This document shows positions 8,317-19,485 of a stretch of DNA of 64,000 nt, piece by piece; the first letter of the stretch is position 1; each line of letters begins with the position of its first letter. The translations under genes and the position numbers were made by a program. Source of the stretch: Chthoniobacter flavus (GTDB lineage Bacteria; Verrucomicrobiota; Verrucomicrobiia; Chthoniobacterales; JACTMZ01); assembly GCA_945878135.1 (NCBI GenBank), contig CAMDUL010000002.1, positions 1 to 64,000 on the forward strand, written 5' to 3'. The notes beneath the pieces were generated by a model. That model had not been told where the DNA came from and searched no databases. It worked only from the letters and a program-made list of their open reading frames with translations.

Positions 8317-9374
8317 TCTCCACGCCGGAACAACTGGCGGACTTCACCGACCGCCTCGACGCGCACAAGGTCATCGGACTCGATACCGAAGCGGACAGCC
8401 TGCATAGCTACCACGAAAAAATCTGCCTCGTGCAGGTCTGCTCGCCCGACGGCTTCTTTCTCGTCGACCCGCTGGCCGACGGTCTCGACCTCACGGAGTT
8501 CTACGCCTCCCTCGCCCCGCACACCATCGTCATCCACGGGGCGGATTACGATCTGCGCCTGCTCGGACGCCACCCCGCCTTCGGCGCGTCCGACATTTTC
8601 GACACATCCATCGCCGCGCGCTTTCTCGGACTCGAGCAAATCGGCTACGCCGCGCTCGTGCAGAAATTTTTCGGCGTCACGCTGTGCAAAGCCTCGCAGC
8701 GCGCCGACTGGGGACGACGCCCGCTTCCCCCGCGCATGGAGGAATACGCCCTCAATGATGTCCGCTACTTGCTTCCGCTCGCCGAAATCCTCGAAAACCA
8801 GCTCAAGGAACTCGGACGCTGGGAGTGGTATCGCCAATCGCGCGATGCCATGGTGCGCAGCGCGCGCGCGCCGCGCGAGCGCGATTTGGAGAACGCCTGG
8901 CGCATCACCGGCAGCAGCAAGCTCAACCCGCGCGAATCCGCCGTCCTCCGCGCCCTCTGGCATTGGCGCGAAGCCGAAGCCGGCGCGTGGGACCGCCCGA
9001 CCTTCCACGTCATTTCCAACGACCGCATGATCGATGCGGCGCGCGCTGCCGTGGCCGGACACAAAGTGGAAGTCCATCGCATGCCGCCCCCGCGCTTCCA
9101 GCGCATGAAAGAGGCCCTGCGCGCCGCGCTCGACCTCCCCGAGAACGAATGGCCCGTCTTCGAACGCGAACGCAAACCGCGTCCGAGCGGCGCCGCCTGC
9201 CGCCTCTTCGAGCAACTCCGCGAAAAACGCGACGCCGTGGCCAGAGATCTCGCCATCGATCCCTCCCTCATCGCCTCGCGCCTCACCCTCATGTCCGTCG
9301 CCTCGCAAGACGGCGCCCGCCTCCTCCCCTGGCAACGCGATCTGCTGCAAATCGACACACCCGTCCCCCGGTAG
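8313..9374 (+). CDS. rnd: Ribonuclease D (DEDDy 3'-5' exonuclease with HRDC-like region)
   Basis: A 353-residue exoribonuclease of the kind that trims tRNA 3' ends. DEDDy residues are visible: D24 and E26 in GLDTEAD, D78/D80 in HGADYD, and Y145 with D149 in YALNDVRYLL. A helical HRDC-like region follows (about residues 205-285: LNPRESAVLRALWHWREAEA). The start is TTG 8313, overlapping the nuoC stop; this gives the natural N-terminus ISTPEQLADF just before the exonuclease fold. The open frame going back to 8046 is nuoC shadow. It lies in the nuoBC transcript, which is an unusual neighbour. Confidence 0.9.
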   Translation: MISTPEQLADFTDRLDAHKVIGLDTEADSLHSYHEKICLVQVCSPDGFFLVDPLADGLDLTEFYASLAPHTIVIHGADYDLRLLGRHPAFGASDIFDTSIAARFLGLEQIGYAALVQKFFGVTLCKASQRADWGRRPLPPRMEEYALNDVRYLLPLAEILENQLKELGRWEWYRQSRDAMVRSARAPRERDLENAWRITGSSKLNPRESAVLRALWHWREAEAGAWDRPTFHVISNDRMIDAARAAVAGHKVEVHRMPPPRFQRMKEALRAALDLPENEWPVFERERKPRPSGAACRLFEQLREKRDAVARDLAIDPSLIASRLTLMSVASQDGARLLPWQRDLLQIDTPVPR

Positions 9375-9403
9375 GGACGCCTTGCCGAGGAGTCCGCACG
9401 CCG

Positions 9404-10243
9404 ATGACCCCTTCCGCCCGCGAAACCATCCGCCGCGCCCTCGCCGAAGACCTCGGCGACGGCGACATCACCTCGGAAGCCTTCGTCCCGGACGCCCACC
9501 GCGCGCACGCGCAAATCATCGCGAAGGAAAACCTCATTCTGGCCGGCACCGAGACCGCCGCGGAGGTGTTCCGCCTGGTCGATCCCGCCATCATCGTCGC
9601 CCTGCACAAATCCGACGGCGCAAGACTCGCACCGGGCGATGTCGTCCTCAGCGCAGGCGGCCCCACCCGCTCACTCCTCGCCGCCGAACGCACCGCGTTG
9701 AATTTCCTGCAACAACTCTCCGGCATCGCCACCCTGACCCGGGAATTTGTCGACGCGGTCGGCGGCACCAAGGCCGTCATCCTCGACACGCGCAAGACCA
9801 CCCCCGGGCTGCGCGAATTCGAACGCACTGCCGTCGTGGCCGGCGGCGGGGTCAACCACCGCTTCGGGCTCTTCGACCAGATCCTGGCCAAGGACAATCA
9901 CCTCGCCGTAACCGGCGACGCAGCGGGACTGCAGGCCGCGATCGACCGGGCCCGGGCGAAAAAGCCCGATGTCGCGGTCGAGATCGAGGCGGACACCCTC
10001 GATCAGGTGCGCATGCTCTGCAGCCTGCACGGCATCAATATCATTCTGCTCGACAACATGACGAACGACCAACTCCGCGAAGCCGTCGGTATCCGCGGCG
10101 CGAGGAAAATCCTCCTCGAAGCCAGCGGCGGCGTGAATTTGCAGACCGTCCGCGCCATCGCCGAAACCGGCGTCGACTGCATCTCCGTCGGCGCCCTCAC
10201 CCACTCCGCGAGAGCCGTCGATCTCTCCATGGAGATCAAATAG
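9404..10243 (+). CDS. nadC: Nicotinate-nucleotide pyrophosphorylase (quinolinate phosphoribosyltransferase)
   Basis: A 279-residue NadC, which makes nicotinate mononucleotide from quinolinate and PRPP in de novo NAD synthesis. Family blocks are present: LAEDLGDGDITSE at the N-terminus, DTRKTTPGLREFE, GGVNHRFGLFDQILAKDNH, VEIEADTLDQ and the C-terminal VDCISVGALTHS phosphate-binding loop. Length is normal. It starts at ATG 9404, 29 bases after rnd. nadA and nadB are not in the window. Confidence 0.97.
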   Translation: MTPSARETIRRALAEDLGDGDITSEAFVPDAHRAHAQIIAKENLILAGTETAAEVFRLVDPAIIVALHKSDGARLAPGDVVLSAGGPTRSLLAAERTALNFLQQLSGIATLTREFVDAVGGTKAVILDTRKTTPGLREFERTAVVAGGGVNHRFGLFDQILAKDNHLAVTGDAAGLQAAIDRARAKKPDVAVEIEADTLDQVRMLCSLHGINIILLDNMTNDQLREAVGIRGARKILLEASGGVNLQTVRAIAETGVDCISVGALTHSARAVDLSMEIK

Positions 10244-10257
10244 CCGCCCTGGGCGGC
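10243..10257. terminator. Short GC hairpin between convergent nadC and uvrC
   Basis: A 6-bp perfect stem (gccgcc/ggcggc) with a 3-base loop lies between the nadC stop and the uvrC stop, starting on the last base of the nadC stop codon. There is no T-tract on either strand, so this is at best a weak or Rho-assisted bidirectional terminator. Confidence 0.35.
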
Positions 10258-10266
10258 GTCCGCCGG

Positions 10267-11826
10267 CTACTTCCTCGCCAACGCCGCCGCAATCCCGCGA
10301 GCCACCCGCTCGCCCACCCCCGGCACCTCGGCAATCTCCTCCACGCCCGCCTTGCGCAGCCGCTCGACCGAGCCGAAGGTCCGCAGCAACGCCTGCTTCC
10401 GCGCCTTGTTCACACCCTCGATATCATCGAGCACGCTTTCGGAAATCCGCCGCTTCATCAGCAACTGATGATAGCCGTTGGCCACGCGGTGGGCCTCGTC
10501 GCGGATCCGCTGCAGCAATTGCAAGGCCCCGCTCTCGTGCGGCAAACGCAAGGGCTGCGGGTCGTTCGGGAAATAAATTTCCTCGCGCTCCTTGGCCAGT
10601 CCGATCACGGGCTGACCGCGCAAGCCGAGACGGCGCAATTCGCCGACCGCGCTCGAGAGCTGACCGCGACCGCCGTCGACAATGATCAAATCCGGAATCC
10701 GGTCCGCCGCCGGCATGGACAACCGCGCCACCGCCTCACCGGCCTCCTCCTGCGAGAATTCCGCCGCCTCCGGATGCGCCTCCCGCGCCGCCGCGAGCAG
10801 GCGCGCGTAACGACGACGCACCACCTCGGCCATGCTGGCGAAATCGTCCTGACCCTGCACCGACTTGATACGATAGCGGCGATAGCTGGACCGCGCCGGC
10901 ACGCCGTTTTCGAAGCGCACCATCGACGCCACGATGTGCGTGCTCGTGATGTTCGAGATGTCGAAACACTCCATCAGCGCCGGCGGACGGGGCAGACCGA
11001 GTTCTTCGCCCAAGGCGCGCAGATCGGCCCCGGGATCCTTGGCCCGCGGCAAAGCGTCTCCCCGCAAAAACCGCCGCGACCGTGCGGCCGTGCGGCGCAA
11101 AGCCGTGATCAAGTCGCGCAAAGCCGCCGCTTTTTCGAAGTCCTGCTTCGCCGCCGCGGCCTGCATCTCGTGCTCGAGCTCTTCCGGGATCTCCTTGCTC
11201 CGGCCCTCGAGGAAGGCGCACGCCTCGAGCACCCGCGCGCGGTAGTCCGATTCGCTGATCTTTCCGACGCACGGTGCCGAACAGTTCTTGATGATGTCGT
11301 CGTGGCAGTGGCGGTAATCTTTCTCCCCCGGCACGCGCGGACGGCACGAACGCAGCCCGTATTTGCGCTTGAGAATTTCCAAGGTCGCGCGCAGCGCCCC
11401 GGAATGGGCGTAGGGCCCGAAATAGCGGGCGCCGTCGTTCTTCTTCAGCCGCACCAGCGTGAACTTCGGGAACGGGTCGTCCAGATTGACCTTCAACTGC
11501 AGGAAATTTTTGTCGTCGCGGAACGAGATGTTGTATTTCGGACGGAACTCCTTGATCAACCGTCCCTCGAGCAGGACGGCCTCGGCGTCCGAACGGACCA
11601 CGTGCATGGTGAAGTCCCACACCGAATCGAGCAGCGCGCGCGTTTTCAAGTCGGCCAACCGCGACCGCGCCGGGGTGAAATACTGCGCCAGCCTTTTGCG
11701 CAGGTCGCGCGCTTTGCCCACGTAGATGACACGGTTCAGACGGTCCCGCATCAGGTAAACCCCGGGCTTGTGGGGCACCTCGTGGAGGCGCGCACGCAGG
11801 TCGGGACGCTCTTTGGCGGCTGGCAT
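10267..11826 (-). CDS. uvrC: Excinuclease ABC subunit C
   Basis: UvrC makes both incisions in nucleotide excision repair after UvrAB find the lesion. Domains in order: GIY-YIG nuclease (HKPGVYLMRDRLNRVIYVGK, near residues 18-37), a cysteine region (CRPR...CHDDIIKNCSAPCVGK), a UVR motif, the RNase-H-like 5' incision domain (LIIVDGGRGQL) and C-terminal helix-hairpin-helix repeats (DIEGVNKARKQALL, VPGVGERVARGI). With ATG 11826 it is 519 residues, shorter than the usual 580-620, but all domains are present. An alternative ATG at 11862 would add 12 unlikely residues. Confidence 0.95.
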   Translation of the reverse strand: MPAAKERPDLRARLHEVPHKPGVYLMRDRLNRVIYVGKARDLRKRLAQYFTPARSRLADLKTRALLDSVWDFTMHVVRSDAEAVLLEGRLIKEFRPKYNISFRDDKNFLQLKVNLDDPFPKFTLVRLKKNDGARYFGPYAHSGALRATLEILKRKYGLRSCRPRVPGEKDYRHCHDDIIKNCSAPCVGKISESDYRARVLEACAFLEGRSKEIPEELEHEMQAAAAKQDFEKAAALRDLITALRRTAARSRRFLRGDALPRAKDPGADLRALGEELGLPRPPALMECFDISNITSTHIVASMVRFENGVPARSSYRRYRIKSVQGQDDFASMAEVVRRRYARLLAAAREAHPEAAEFSQEEAGEAVARLSMPAADRIPDLIIVDGGRGQLSSAVGELRRLGLRGQPVIGLAKEREEIYFPNDPQPLRLPHESGALQLLQRIRDEAHRVANGYHQLLMKRRISESVLDDIEGVNKARKQALLRTFGSVERLRKAGVEEIAEVPGVGERVARGIAAALARK

Positions 11827-11898
11827 GATCGGCAATATAACGCCCCGGCCCGGCGCCGCCATCCTTGCATCAAGGTGACGGACGGCTAATCTGCCGGC

Positions 11899-12624
11899 GT
11901 GAAACGTGCCGCCGTCTTGAGTGCCCTGCTCGCCCCGGCCACCGCGGCCCGCGCCCAGGAAGCCGTTCCGCCGATCCGCCCCGAAGCCACGCTCTGGGAA
12001 GTCGTCCTTTCCGGCGGCCCGGTCATGATCCCCCTCGGGATCCTCTCAGTCATCGCGGTCATGCTGGTGCTCATCTATCTTTTCACCATGCGCCGCGGTG
12101 CGGTTGTGACCAAGCGCTACATGGCCACGGCCGACGCGCTCCTGCGCAAACGCGATTACCTCGGGCTCCTCGCCATCTCCAACCGCCACCGCGAAGCCGT
12201 GGCCCGCATCATGCAGCGCACGCTCGATTTCATCACCCAGCACCCCGAGGCCACCTTCGCCGAGGCGCGGGAAATTGCCGAAACCGAAGGCACCCGCCAA
12301 GCCGCCGCCCTCAACCAACGCATCGCCTACCTCGCCGACATCGGGACCATCGCGCCCATGCTCGGACTCTTCGGCACCGTGCTCGGCATGATCAAATCTT
12401 TCAGCGTGGTGGCCAGCGACATCGTCGCCTCCCGCCCGATCATGCTGGCCGAAGGGGTCAGCGAGGCCCTTGTCACCACCGCGGCCGGGCTGTGCATCGG
12501 CATCCCCGCCATGGCGGCCTATGCTTTTTTCCGCGGACGCGTCCAATCCCTCATCGCCGAACTCGAAGCCGCCTCGACCCAGCTGATCGCCCTTCTGGCG
12601 GTGGCCTTCACCAAAAAACACTGA
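11899..12624 (+). CDS. MotA/TolQ/ExbB family proton-channel protein with signal peptide
   Basis: A 241-residue protein of the ExbB/TolQ type, which forms proton-motive-force-driven channels in the inner membrane. An N-terminal signal-like segment (residues 1-20) is followed by a first membrane span (about 41-63), a cytoplasmic domain, and the conserved channel region DIGTIAPMLGLFGTVLGMI with the last two spans. The start is GTG 11899. Unlike the TolQ at 39086 it has no ExbD/TolR partner next to it, so its partner must be encoded elsewhere. The following gene is a small lipoprotein on the same strand. Confidence 0.85.
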   Translation: MKRAAVLSALLAPATAARAQEAVPPIRPEATLWEVVLSGGPVMIPLGILSVIAVMLVLIYLFTMRRGAVVTKRYMATADALLRKRDYLGLLAISNRHREAVARIMQRTLDFITQHPEATFAEAREIAETEGTRQAAALNQRIAYLADIGTIAPMLGLFGTVLGMIKSFSVVASDIVASRPIMLAEGVSEALVTTAAGLCIGIPAMAAYAFFRGRVQSLIAELEAASTQLIALLAVAFTKKH

Positions 12625-12670
12625 CAATTTCAGGCTGACCTTGGCCACCGGTCTGGGCTAATCTCCTCCC

Positions 12671-13036
12671 ATGCGCTCTCTCCCCCTCGTCTTCAGCCTG
12701 TGCCTCATGCTTGCGGCCTGCGCGACCCCGGAAAACCGTCGTGAACTGACCGGTCCCTACTACCCCTACAAACCCATTCCCTACGCGGCACCCGTCAAAG
12801 GCGAACCCGTGACTTCGCCGAAAGAAACCACCGTCTGGTATGGACCCGACACACTGAAGCGCATCACCGGGCGCTGGGGCATGGGCGGCCACCGGCCGGA
12901 CCTCAATTATCCCGACACGCCTCCCGGCACCGAGCAACGCATCATCAGCCGGATCAATCCCAAAGGACTGCGCGCGCAAGAGATCGCCGACCGCGACCTC
13001 GGGCAGACTTACGCGGTCGCCCCGCCGGTCAGATAA
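12671..13036 (+). CDS. Small lipoprotein of unknown function
   Basis: A 121-residue predicted lipoprotein: the signal peptide MRSLPLVFSLCLMLAACA has a lipobox with C17. The mature part is rich in Pro, Tyr and Gly (GPYYPYKPIPYAAPVKGEP) and does not match a family I know. It is 46 bases downstream of the ExbB-like gene and may be co-transcribed with it. Its last 28 bases overlap the 3' end of convergent rdgB. Confidence 0.6.
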   Translation: MRSLPLVFSLCLMLAACATPENRRELTGPYYPYKPIPYAAPVKGEPVTSPKETTVWYGPDTLKRITGRWGMGGHRPDLNYPDTPPGTEQRIISRINPKGLRAQEIADRDLGQTYAVAPPVR

Positions 13037-13620
13037 GCGCCCAGCGCGACGAGCGCCCGCCCACGGTGGCTCAAGGCGTGCTTCTGCTCGCCCGTCATTT
13101 CGGCAAACGTCCGGCACGCCCCCTCGGGCACGAACAATGCATCGTAACCGAACCCGCCCGAGCCGCGCTCGGACGGCGTGACCACGCCTTCGACCGTGCC
13201 GTGGAAAACGCGGACCACTTCACCGCCCTTGGCCAAAGCCAGCACGCAGCGGAATCGTCCGGCACGCTCCTTGCCGCGCACCTCGCGCAGCCTTTCGAGC
13301 AACAACGTCCGGTTCGCGGCCATATCGGCATCATCCCCGGCATAACGCGCCGAACGCACGCCGGGCGCCCCGCCGAGGGCGTCCACCTCGAGGCCGGAAT
13401 CATCGGCCAAGACCCAGCCATCGTAGTGCGCCGACCCGACCGCGGCCTTCAGCCGCGCATTATCCTCGAACGTCGCCCCCGTCTCTTCGACGTCCGGCAG
13501 ATCTGGCCGCGCCGTCAGGTCCTCGACCTCCCAATCGCCACCCAGAATTTCCCGAACCTCGCGCGTTTTGTGCGCATTGCGCGTGGCCAGGAGCAGGCGT
13601 TGCTTTGACACGTCCGTCAT
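13009..13620 (-). CDS. rdgB: Non-canonical purine NTP pyrophosphatase (RdgB/HAM1)
   Basis: A 203-residue house-cleaning enzyme that hydrolyses dITP, XTP and related nucleotides to monophosphates. Motifs: [10 protein letters not shown] at the N-terminus, [23 protein letters not shown] and [11 protein letters not shown]. The start is ATG 13620. The same frame stays open without interruption to 15807 opposite leuS, but nothing in that extension resembles protein sequence. It is divergent from leuS with only 30 bases between start codons, and its tail overlaps the convergent lipoprotein. Confidence 0.95.
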   Translation of the reverse strand: MTDVSKQRLLLATRNAHKTREVREILGGDWEVEDLTARPDLPDVEETGATFEDNARLKAAVGSAHYDGWVLADDSGLEVDALGGAPGVRSARYAGDDADMAANRTLLLERLREVRGKERAGRFRCVLALAKGGEVVRVFHGTVEGVVTPSERGSGGFGYDALFVPEGACRTFAEMTGEQKHALSHRGRALVALGAYLTGGATA

Positions 13621-13650
13621 TCCCGGCAAAATGCGCGGTTCCGCAGCCTC

Positions 13651-16203
<2,553 letters not shown>

Positions 16204-16219
16204 GACCACCCGCCCAAAC

Positions 16220-16247
16220 TTGACAAAATAGCTAATTTAGCTATTTT
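16220..16247 (+). promoter_or_regulatory. Sigma-70-like promoter of the Phd-zeta operon
   Basis: A TTGACA -35 hexamer (16220-16225) and a TATTTT -10 hexamer (16242-16247) are separated by 16 bases in an otherwise GC-rich region. A transcript starting about 7 bases after the -10 would begin at or next to the ATG at 16254, so the antitoxin mRNA could be leaderless. No Shine-Dalgarno sequence lies in the gap. Confidence 0.6.
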
Positions 16248-16248
16248 G
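16224..16248. promoter_or_regulatory. Palindromic operator over the antitoxin promoter
   Basis: A perfect inverted repeat with 12-bp arms around one central base: CAAAATAGCTAA, T, TTAGCTATTTTG. It begins within the -35 and ends just after the -10. Phd/YefM antitoxins autoregulate by binding such palindromes, so this is the probable operator. Binding itself is inferred. Confidence 0.7.
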
Positions 16249-16253
16249 TCCCC

Positions 16254-16622
16254 ATGAGCACCGAATACACTTCCACGCACATCCCAACCCCCCGCGTCCA
16301 AGAACTCCCCACCATCACCGCCACCGAGCTCAAAAACGCCACCGCCGACGTCTTCGAGCAAGTTGCCGCCAAACAAGCCGTGGCCATCACCCGCCACGAA
16401 AAACCCCGCGCCGTTCTGCTCTCCGTCGAGCAATACGAAGCGCTCACCGGCCAACGCCCGGACTGGCTCGAACAACTCCACGAAGAATACCGCGGCATGC
16501 TCGACCGCATGCAGGGTCCGGAACAGCGGGCGATCGCCGACAAACTCTTCCAAGCCACGCCGCAGGAACTCGGCGAGGCTGCTTTGCGGGCTGCACAGCA
16601 TGAGGCTAAAGGCAAATGCTGA
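16254..16622 (+). CDS. Type II antitoxin, Phd/YefM family
   Basis: A 122-residue protein. Residues about 18-66 carry the Phd/YefM DNA-binding fold: ITATELKNATADVFEQVAAK, then AITRHEKPRAVLLSVEQYEAL. Residues 67-122 form a charged helical extension that would be the toxin-neutralising part. In this family the N-terminal domain dimerises on the operator and the C-terminal tail binds the toxin. The gene starts directly after the palindrome and its stop overlaps the toxin start by 7 bases (16616-16622), a normal antitoxin-first arrangement. The partner is a zeta-type kinase, unlike the Doc or RelE/YoeB toxins usual for this family. Confidence 0.85.
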   Translation: MSTEYTSTHIPTPRVQELPTITATELKNATADVFEQVAAKQAVAITRHEKPRAVLLSVEQYEALTGQRPDWLEQLHEEYRGMLDRMQGPEQRAIADKLFQATPQELGEAALRAAQHEAKGKC

Positions 16623-17272
16623 AACAACCGCCTACCATCTCCGTCCTCGCTGGCGTGAACGGCGCCGGCAAGAGCAGCATCGCGGGCAAATTCCTGCAAA
16701 AGGCAGGCGATGCGTTTTTCAACCCCGACACCGTCGCGCAACAGATCCGAACCCTCCACCCGAGCATCTCCCTCACCCTCGCCATTGCCCACGCTTGGCA
16801 GATCGGCAAATCCCTGCTCGAGCAGGCCATCGCCGGCGGACACGACTACCGCTTCGAAACCACGCTGGGCGGCCGTACCATCGCGCAACTGCTCGAAAAA
16901 GCCGCCCGCTCCGGCCACCGTCTTCGCATCTGGTTCTGCGGGTTGGCCAGCCCCGAACTCCATCTCCGCCGCGTGCAAAGCCGCGTGGCGCTCGGCGGAC
17001 ACGATATCCCGGAGGACAAGATCCGCGAACGCTGGAACCGCAGCCGCGAAAACCTCGTCCGCCTCCTCCCCCTCATCGACCACCTCCGCGTTTATGACAA
17101 TTCCGCGGATGCCGACCCCGCGGAAGGATTGAAACCCCAACCCGTCCTCCTGCTCGAAATGAAACGCGGCACAATCACCGCCCCCGCCGACCTCTCCGGC
17201 GCGCCCGATTGGGCCAAGCCCGTCATCGCCGCGGCCATCCATCTGCACACCGCCGGACGTTCAACGGCCTGA
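16616..17272 (+). CDS. Zeta-toxin family P-loop kinase
   Basis: A 218-residue P-loop protein of the zeta toxin/UDP-N-acetylglucosamine kinase group. Walker A is GVNGAGKSS (residues 13-21). Family features follow: FFNPDTVAQ near residue 34, FETTLGG near residue 80, and the RV-x2-R-GGHDIPE-x2-I-x2-R block at about 119-140. Zeta toxins phosphorylate UDP-GlcNAc and so stop peptidoglycan synthesis; chromosomal relatives may have other substrates. Translation is coupled to the antitoxin through the ATGCTGA overlap. The final 40 residues look unstructured. Activity is inferred from family. Confidence 0.85.
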   Translation: MLKQPPTISVLAGVNGAGKSSIAGKFLQKAGDAFFNPDTVAQQIRTLHPSISLTLAIAHAWQIGKSLLEQAIAGGHDYRFETTLGGRTIAQLLEKAARSGHRLRIWFCGLASPELHLRRVQSRVALGGHDIPEDKIRERWNRSRENLVRLLPLIDHLRVYDNSADADPAEGLKPQPVLLLEMKRGTITAPADLSGAPDWAKPVIAAAIHLHTAGRSTA

Positions 17273-17288
17273 CGGCCGCCAAGGCACC

Positions 17289-18557
17289 TCAAGGGAACAA
17301 ACCGCGGTCCCGCTTGGCTTCGAGCACGCGCTCCACGCCGATGGCCATGGCTGCCGTGCGGTTGGCCACGTTGCGTTCCTTGGCCCGCTTGATCACCGCG
17401 CTGAATGCGGTGTCGAGAATGCGGTAAAGCCGGTCGGTCATTTCGATGTCGGTCCAGAACAGGCTCTGCATGTCCTGCACCCATTCGAAATACGAGGTGA
17501 TGACGCCTCCGGCATTGCAGAGCACATCCGGGATGACGAAAATTTCGTCCCGCCGCTTGTCGAGGATATCGTCGGCCTCGGGCGTGGTCGGGCCGTTGGC
17601 CGCCTCGGCCAGCACGCGACAGCGCAAGAGTGCCGCATTGCTCGCGTGGATGACGCGCTCGACCGCCGCCGGCACGAGCACATCGCACGGCAGCGTGAGG
17701 AAATCCTCCGGCTTGATCCGCTCGCCTTGCGGAAAGTCTTTCAACGTCTTGTGCTCTTGGACGTGCTTGTCGGCCGCGCTGACATCGAGTCCGTTCGGAT
17801 CGTAAAGACAGACCGTGTGGTCGCTCAAACCGGTCACCTTCATGCCCGATTTGTAGGCCAGGCCGCAAGCCGTGACCGACCCGACGTTGCCGAAACCCTG
17901 CACGATGGCCGTGCACTTGGCCGGCTCGATTTTGAGATGATCCAAAGCGCGCTCGACGAGGAAGACCACACCGCGGCCGGTCGATTCGCGGCGACCCGCC
18001 ACGCCGCCGATGGCCACCGGTTTGCCCGTGACAATCTCCGGCACGGCATGGCCCGCGTGCATCGAGTAGGTGTCCATGAACCAGGCCATGACCTGCGCGT
18101 TGGTCCCCATGTCGGGGCCCATGATGTCGGTGCGCGGACCGACAAACGGGATCATTTCCTGCATGTAGCGGCGGGAAAGTTTTTCCATCTCGGGGCGGGA
18201 AAGTTTGTTCGGATCGACCGCCACCCCGCCTTTGGCACCGCCGTAGGGGAGCCCGACCAGCGCGCATTTCCAGCTCATCCAGACGGACAACGCGGCCGAC
18301 TCGCCGAGGGTCAGAGCCGGCGAAAACCGCGTGCCGCCTTTGGTCGGGCCGATGCTCAGGTGATGCTGGACGCGATACCCGTGGTAAACCTCGACGCGGC
18401 CGTCATCGAGTTCGATGGGCAGCGACACGGTGACCGAGCGCTTGGGCTGGATGATGCGCTGACGGTATTGCTGCGGGATTTCGAGGTGGTCGGCCAAGAC
18501 CTCGAATTGCTTCACGGCCATGCGGAAGACCGGGTCGGAGGAGTAGAAACTTTCCAT
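17289..18557 (-). CDS. gdhA: Glutamate dehydrogenase (Glu/Leu/Phe/Val dehydrogenase family)
   Basis: A 422-residue dehydrogenase that interconverts glutamate with 2-oxoglutarate and ammonia. The substrate-binding lysines are in GPTKGGTRF (K73) and LPYGGAKGGV (catalytic K109). The Rossmann motif is VQGFGNVGS, and GVITSYFEWVQ near the C-terminus is typical of hexameric NAD(P)-type GDH of the RocG/GudB length class. Cofactor preference is not evident by eye. The start is ATG 18557; the open frame further upstream to 19016 is a shadow. It follows the secreted nuclease-fold gene by 10 bases. Confidence 0.95.
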   Translation of the reverse strand: MESFYSSDPVFRMAVKQFEVLADHLEIPQQYRQRIIQPKRSVTVSLPIELDDGRVEVYHGYRVQHHLSIGPTKGGTRFSPALTLGESAALSVWMSWKCALVGLPYGGAKGGVAVDPNKLSRPEMEKLSRRYMQEMIPFVGPRTDIMGPDMGTNAQVMAWFMDTYSMHAGHAVPEIVTGKPVAIGGVAGRRESTGRGVVFLVERALDHLKIEPAKCTAIVQGFGNVGSVTACGLAYKSGMKVTGLSDHTVCLYDPNGLDVSAADKHVQEHKTLKDFPQGERIKPEDFLTLPCDVLVPAAVERVIHASNAALLRCRVLAEAANGPTTPEADDILDKRRDEIFVIPDVLCNAGGVITSYFEWVQDMQSLFWTDIEMTDRLYRILDTAFSAVIKRAKERNVANRTAAMAIGVERVLEAKRDRGLFP

Positions 18558-18567
18558 AAAGAGCCGC

Positions 18568-19407
18568 CTAAGGCGCAATCTGCAGGGAGTCTTCGATGCG
18601 GGCGAAAACTTTTTCACCGACCCCGGGCACGCGCCGCAGCTCCTCGACGGATTTGTAGGGACGGCCTTCGACGATGCGCTCGGCCAGCACTTCACCCACC
18701 CCGGGAAGCAGCATGATTTCGTCGACGGTCGCCGTGTTCGGATCGATCGGTTCCCCCGACCTCGTGCCGAACGCTTCCTGCAACTCGCGTTCCTCCGCAC
18801 GGCGGTCGCCGCGCAAAGCGACCAAACGTTGCGGATCGGTCCGGGCCCAGATGCCGCGGCGCGCGATGGCGGCGCCGAGTTCGAGATCATCCATTTTCGC
18901 CTGCGCCGCCTCGGTCCCGAGCCCGTCCGGCGTGCTGCGCCGCACGCCGTAACTACGGGCCAGCCCTTCGCCGACCAAGACCTCGCCGAGATCGCGTCCG
19001 TCGGACAGCATGACAAACCCGTAAGTCCGCGGCTTGGCCGAGCGCCCGGGCGCGGAGGCGAAGGCGGTGTGCACGGTGAACGGCTTCGCGAGCAATTTCT
19101 TCACTTCTCCCGCGGCCTGCCGGCCGGATTCCAAAGTTACCTGGTGATCATCGACCCCGAAATACGACGACTGGTCGCGGACGCGGCGCTGGTCGGTCTC
19201 GGTCGCCGCCGTTGTCTCGTTGCAATCGACATAATAAAGCCGCAGGACGATTTCTTTTCCGTCGGGCAGTTTGACTGGAAAGCTGTCGCCATCGGACCAG
19301 CCGGCCCCGACGAGGCAGCAGCCCTCGAAGCTTTGCATTTCCTGGGCGGAGGCCGCTGCGGTCACAGCCAAAAACAGGATAGCGGCCTGCAGCCTTGTCA
19401 TTGACAT
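18568..19407 (-). CDS. Secreted nuclease-like (SNase/TNase fold) protein with C-terminal HhH (ComEA-type) domain
   Basis: A 279-residue protein with a Sec signal peptide (MSMTRLQAAILFLAVTAAASAQ). Residues about 35-195 resemble the thermonuclease fold: WSDGDSFPVKLPDGKEIVLR, LYYVDCNE, then PRTYGFVMLSDGRDLGEVLV and EGLARSYG. The C-terminal 60 residues form a double helix-hairpin-helix of the ComEA type (IDPNTATVDEIMLLPGVGEV, then RRVPGVGEKVFARI), which binds double-stranded DNA non-specifically. By my alignment the position of the SNase general-base glutamate is not clearly conserved, so activity is uncertain. A periplasmic DNA-binding or DNA-processing role is inferred. gdhA follows at 10 bases. 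Confidence 0.72.
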   Translation of the reverse strand: MSMTRLQAAILFLAVTAAASAQEMQSFEGCCLVGAGWSDGDSFPVKLPDGKEIVLRLYYVDCNETTAATETDQRRVRDQSSYFGVDDHQVTLESGRQAAGEVKKLLAKPFTVHTAFASAPGRSAKPRTYGFVMLSDGRDLGEVLVGEGLARSYGVRRSTPDGLGTEAAQAKMDDLELGAAIARRGIWARTDPQRLVALRGDRRAEERELQEAFGTRSGEPIDPNTATVDEIMLLPGVGEVLAERIVEGRPYKSVEELRRVPGVGEKVFARIEDSLQIAP

Positions 19408-19485
19408 TTACATAGCACACCGGCCGTCCGGGTGCACGCGGCTTCCACTTGGCATCCCTCGGCCCCGGGCCTAGCATTATGCTTC

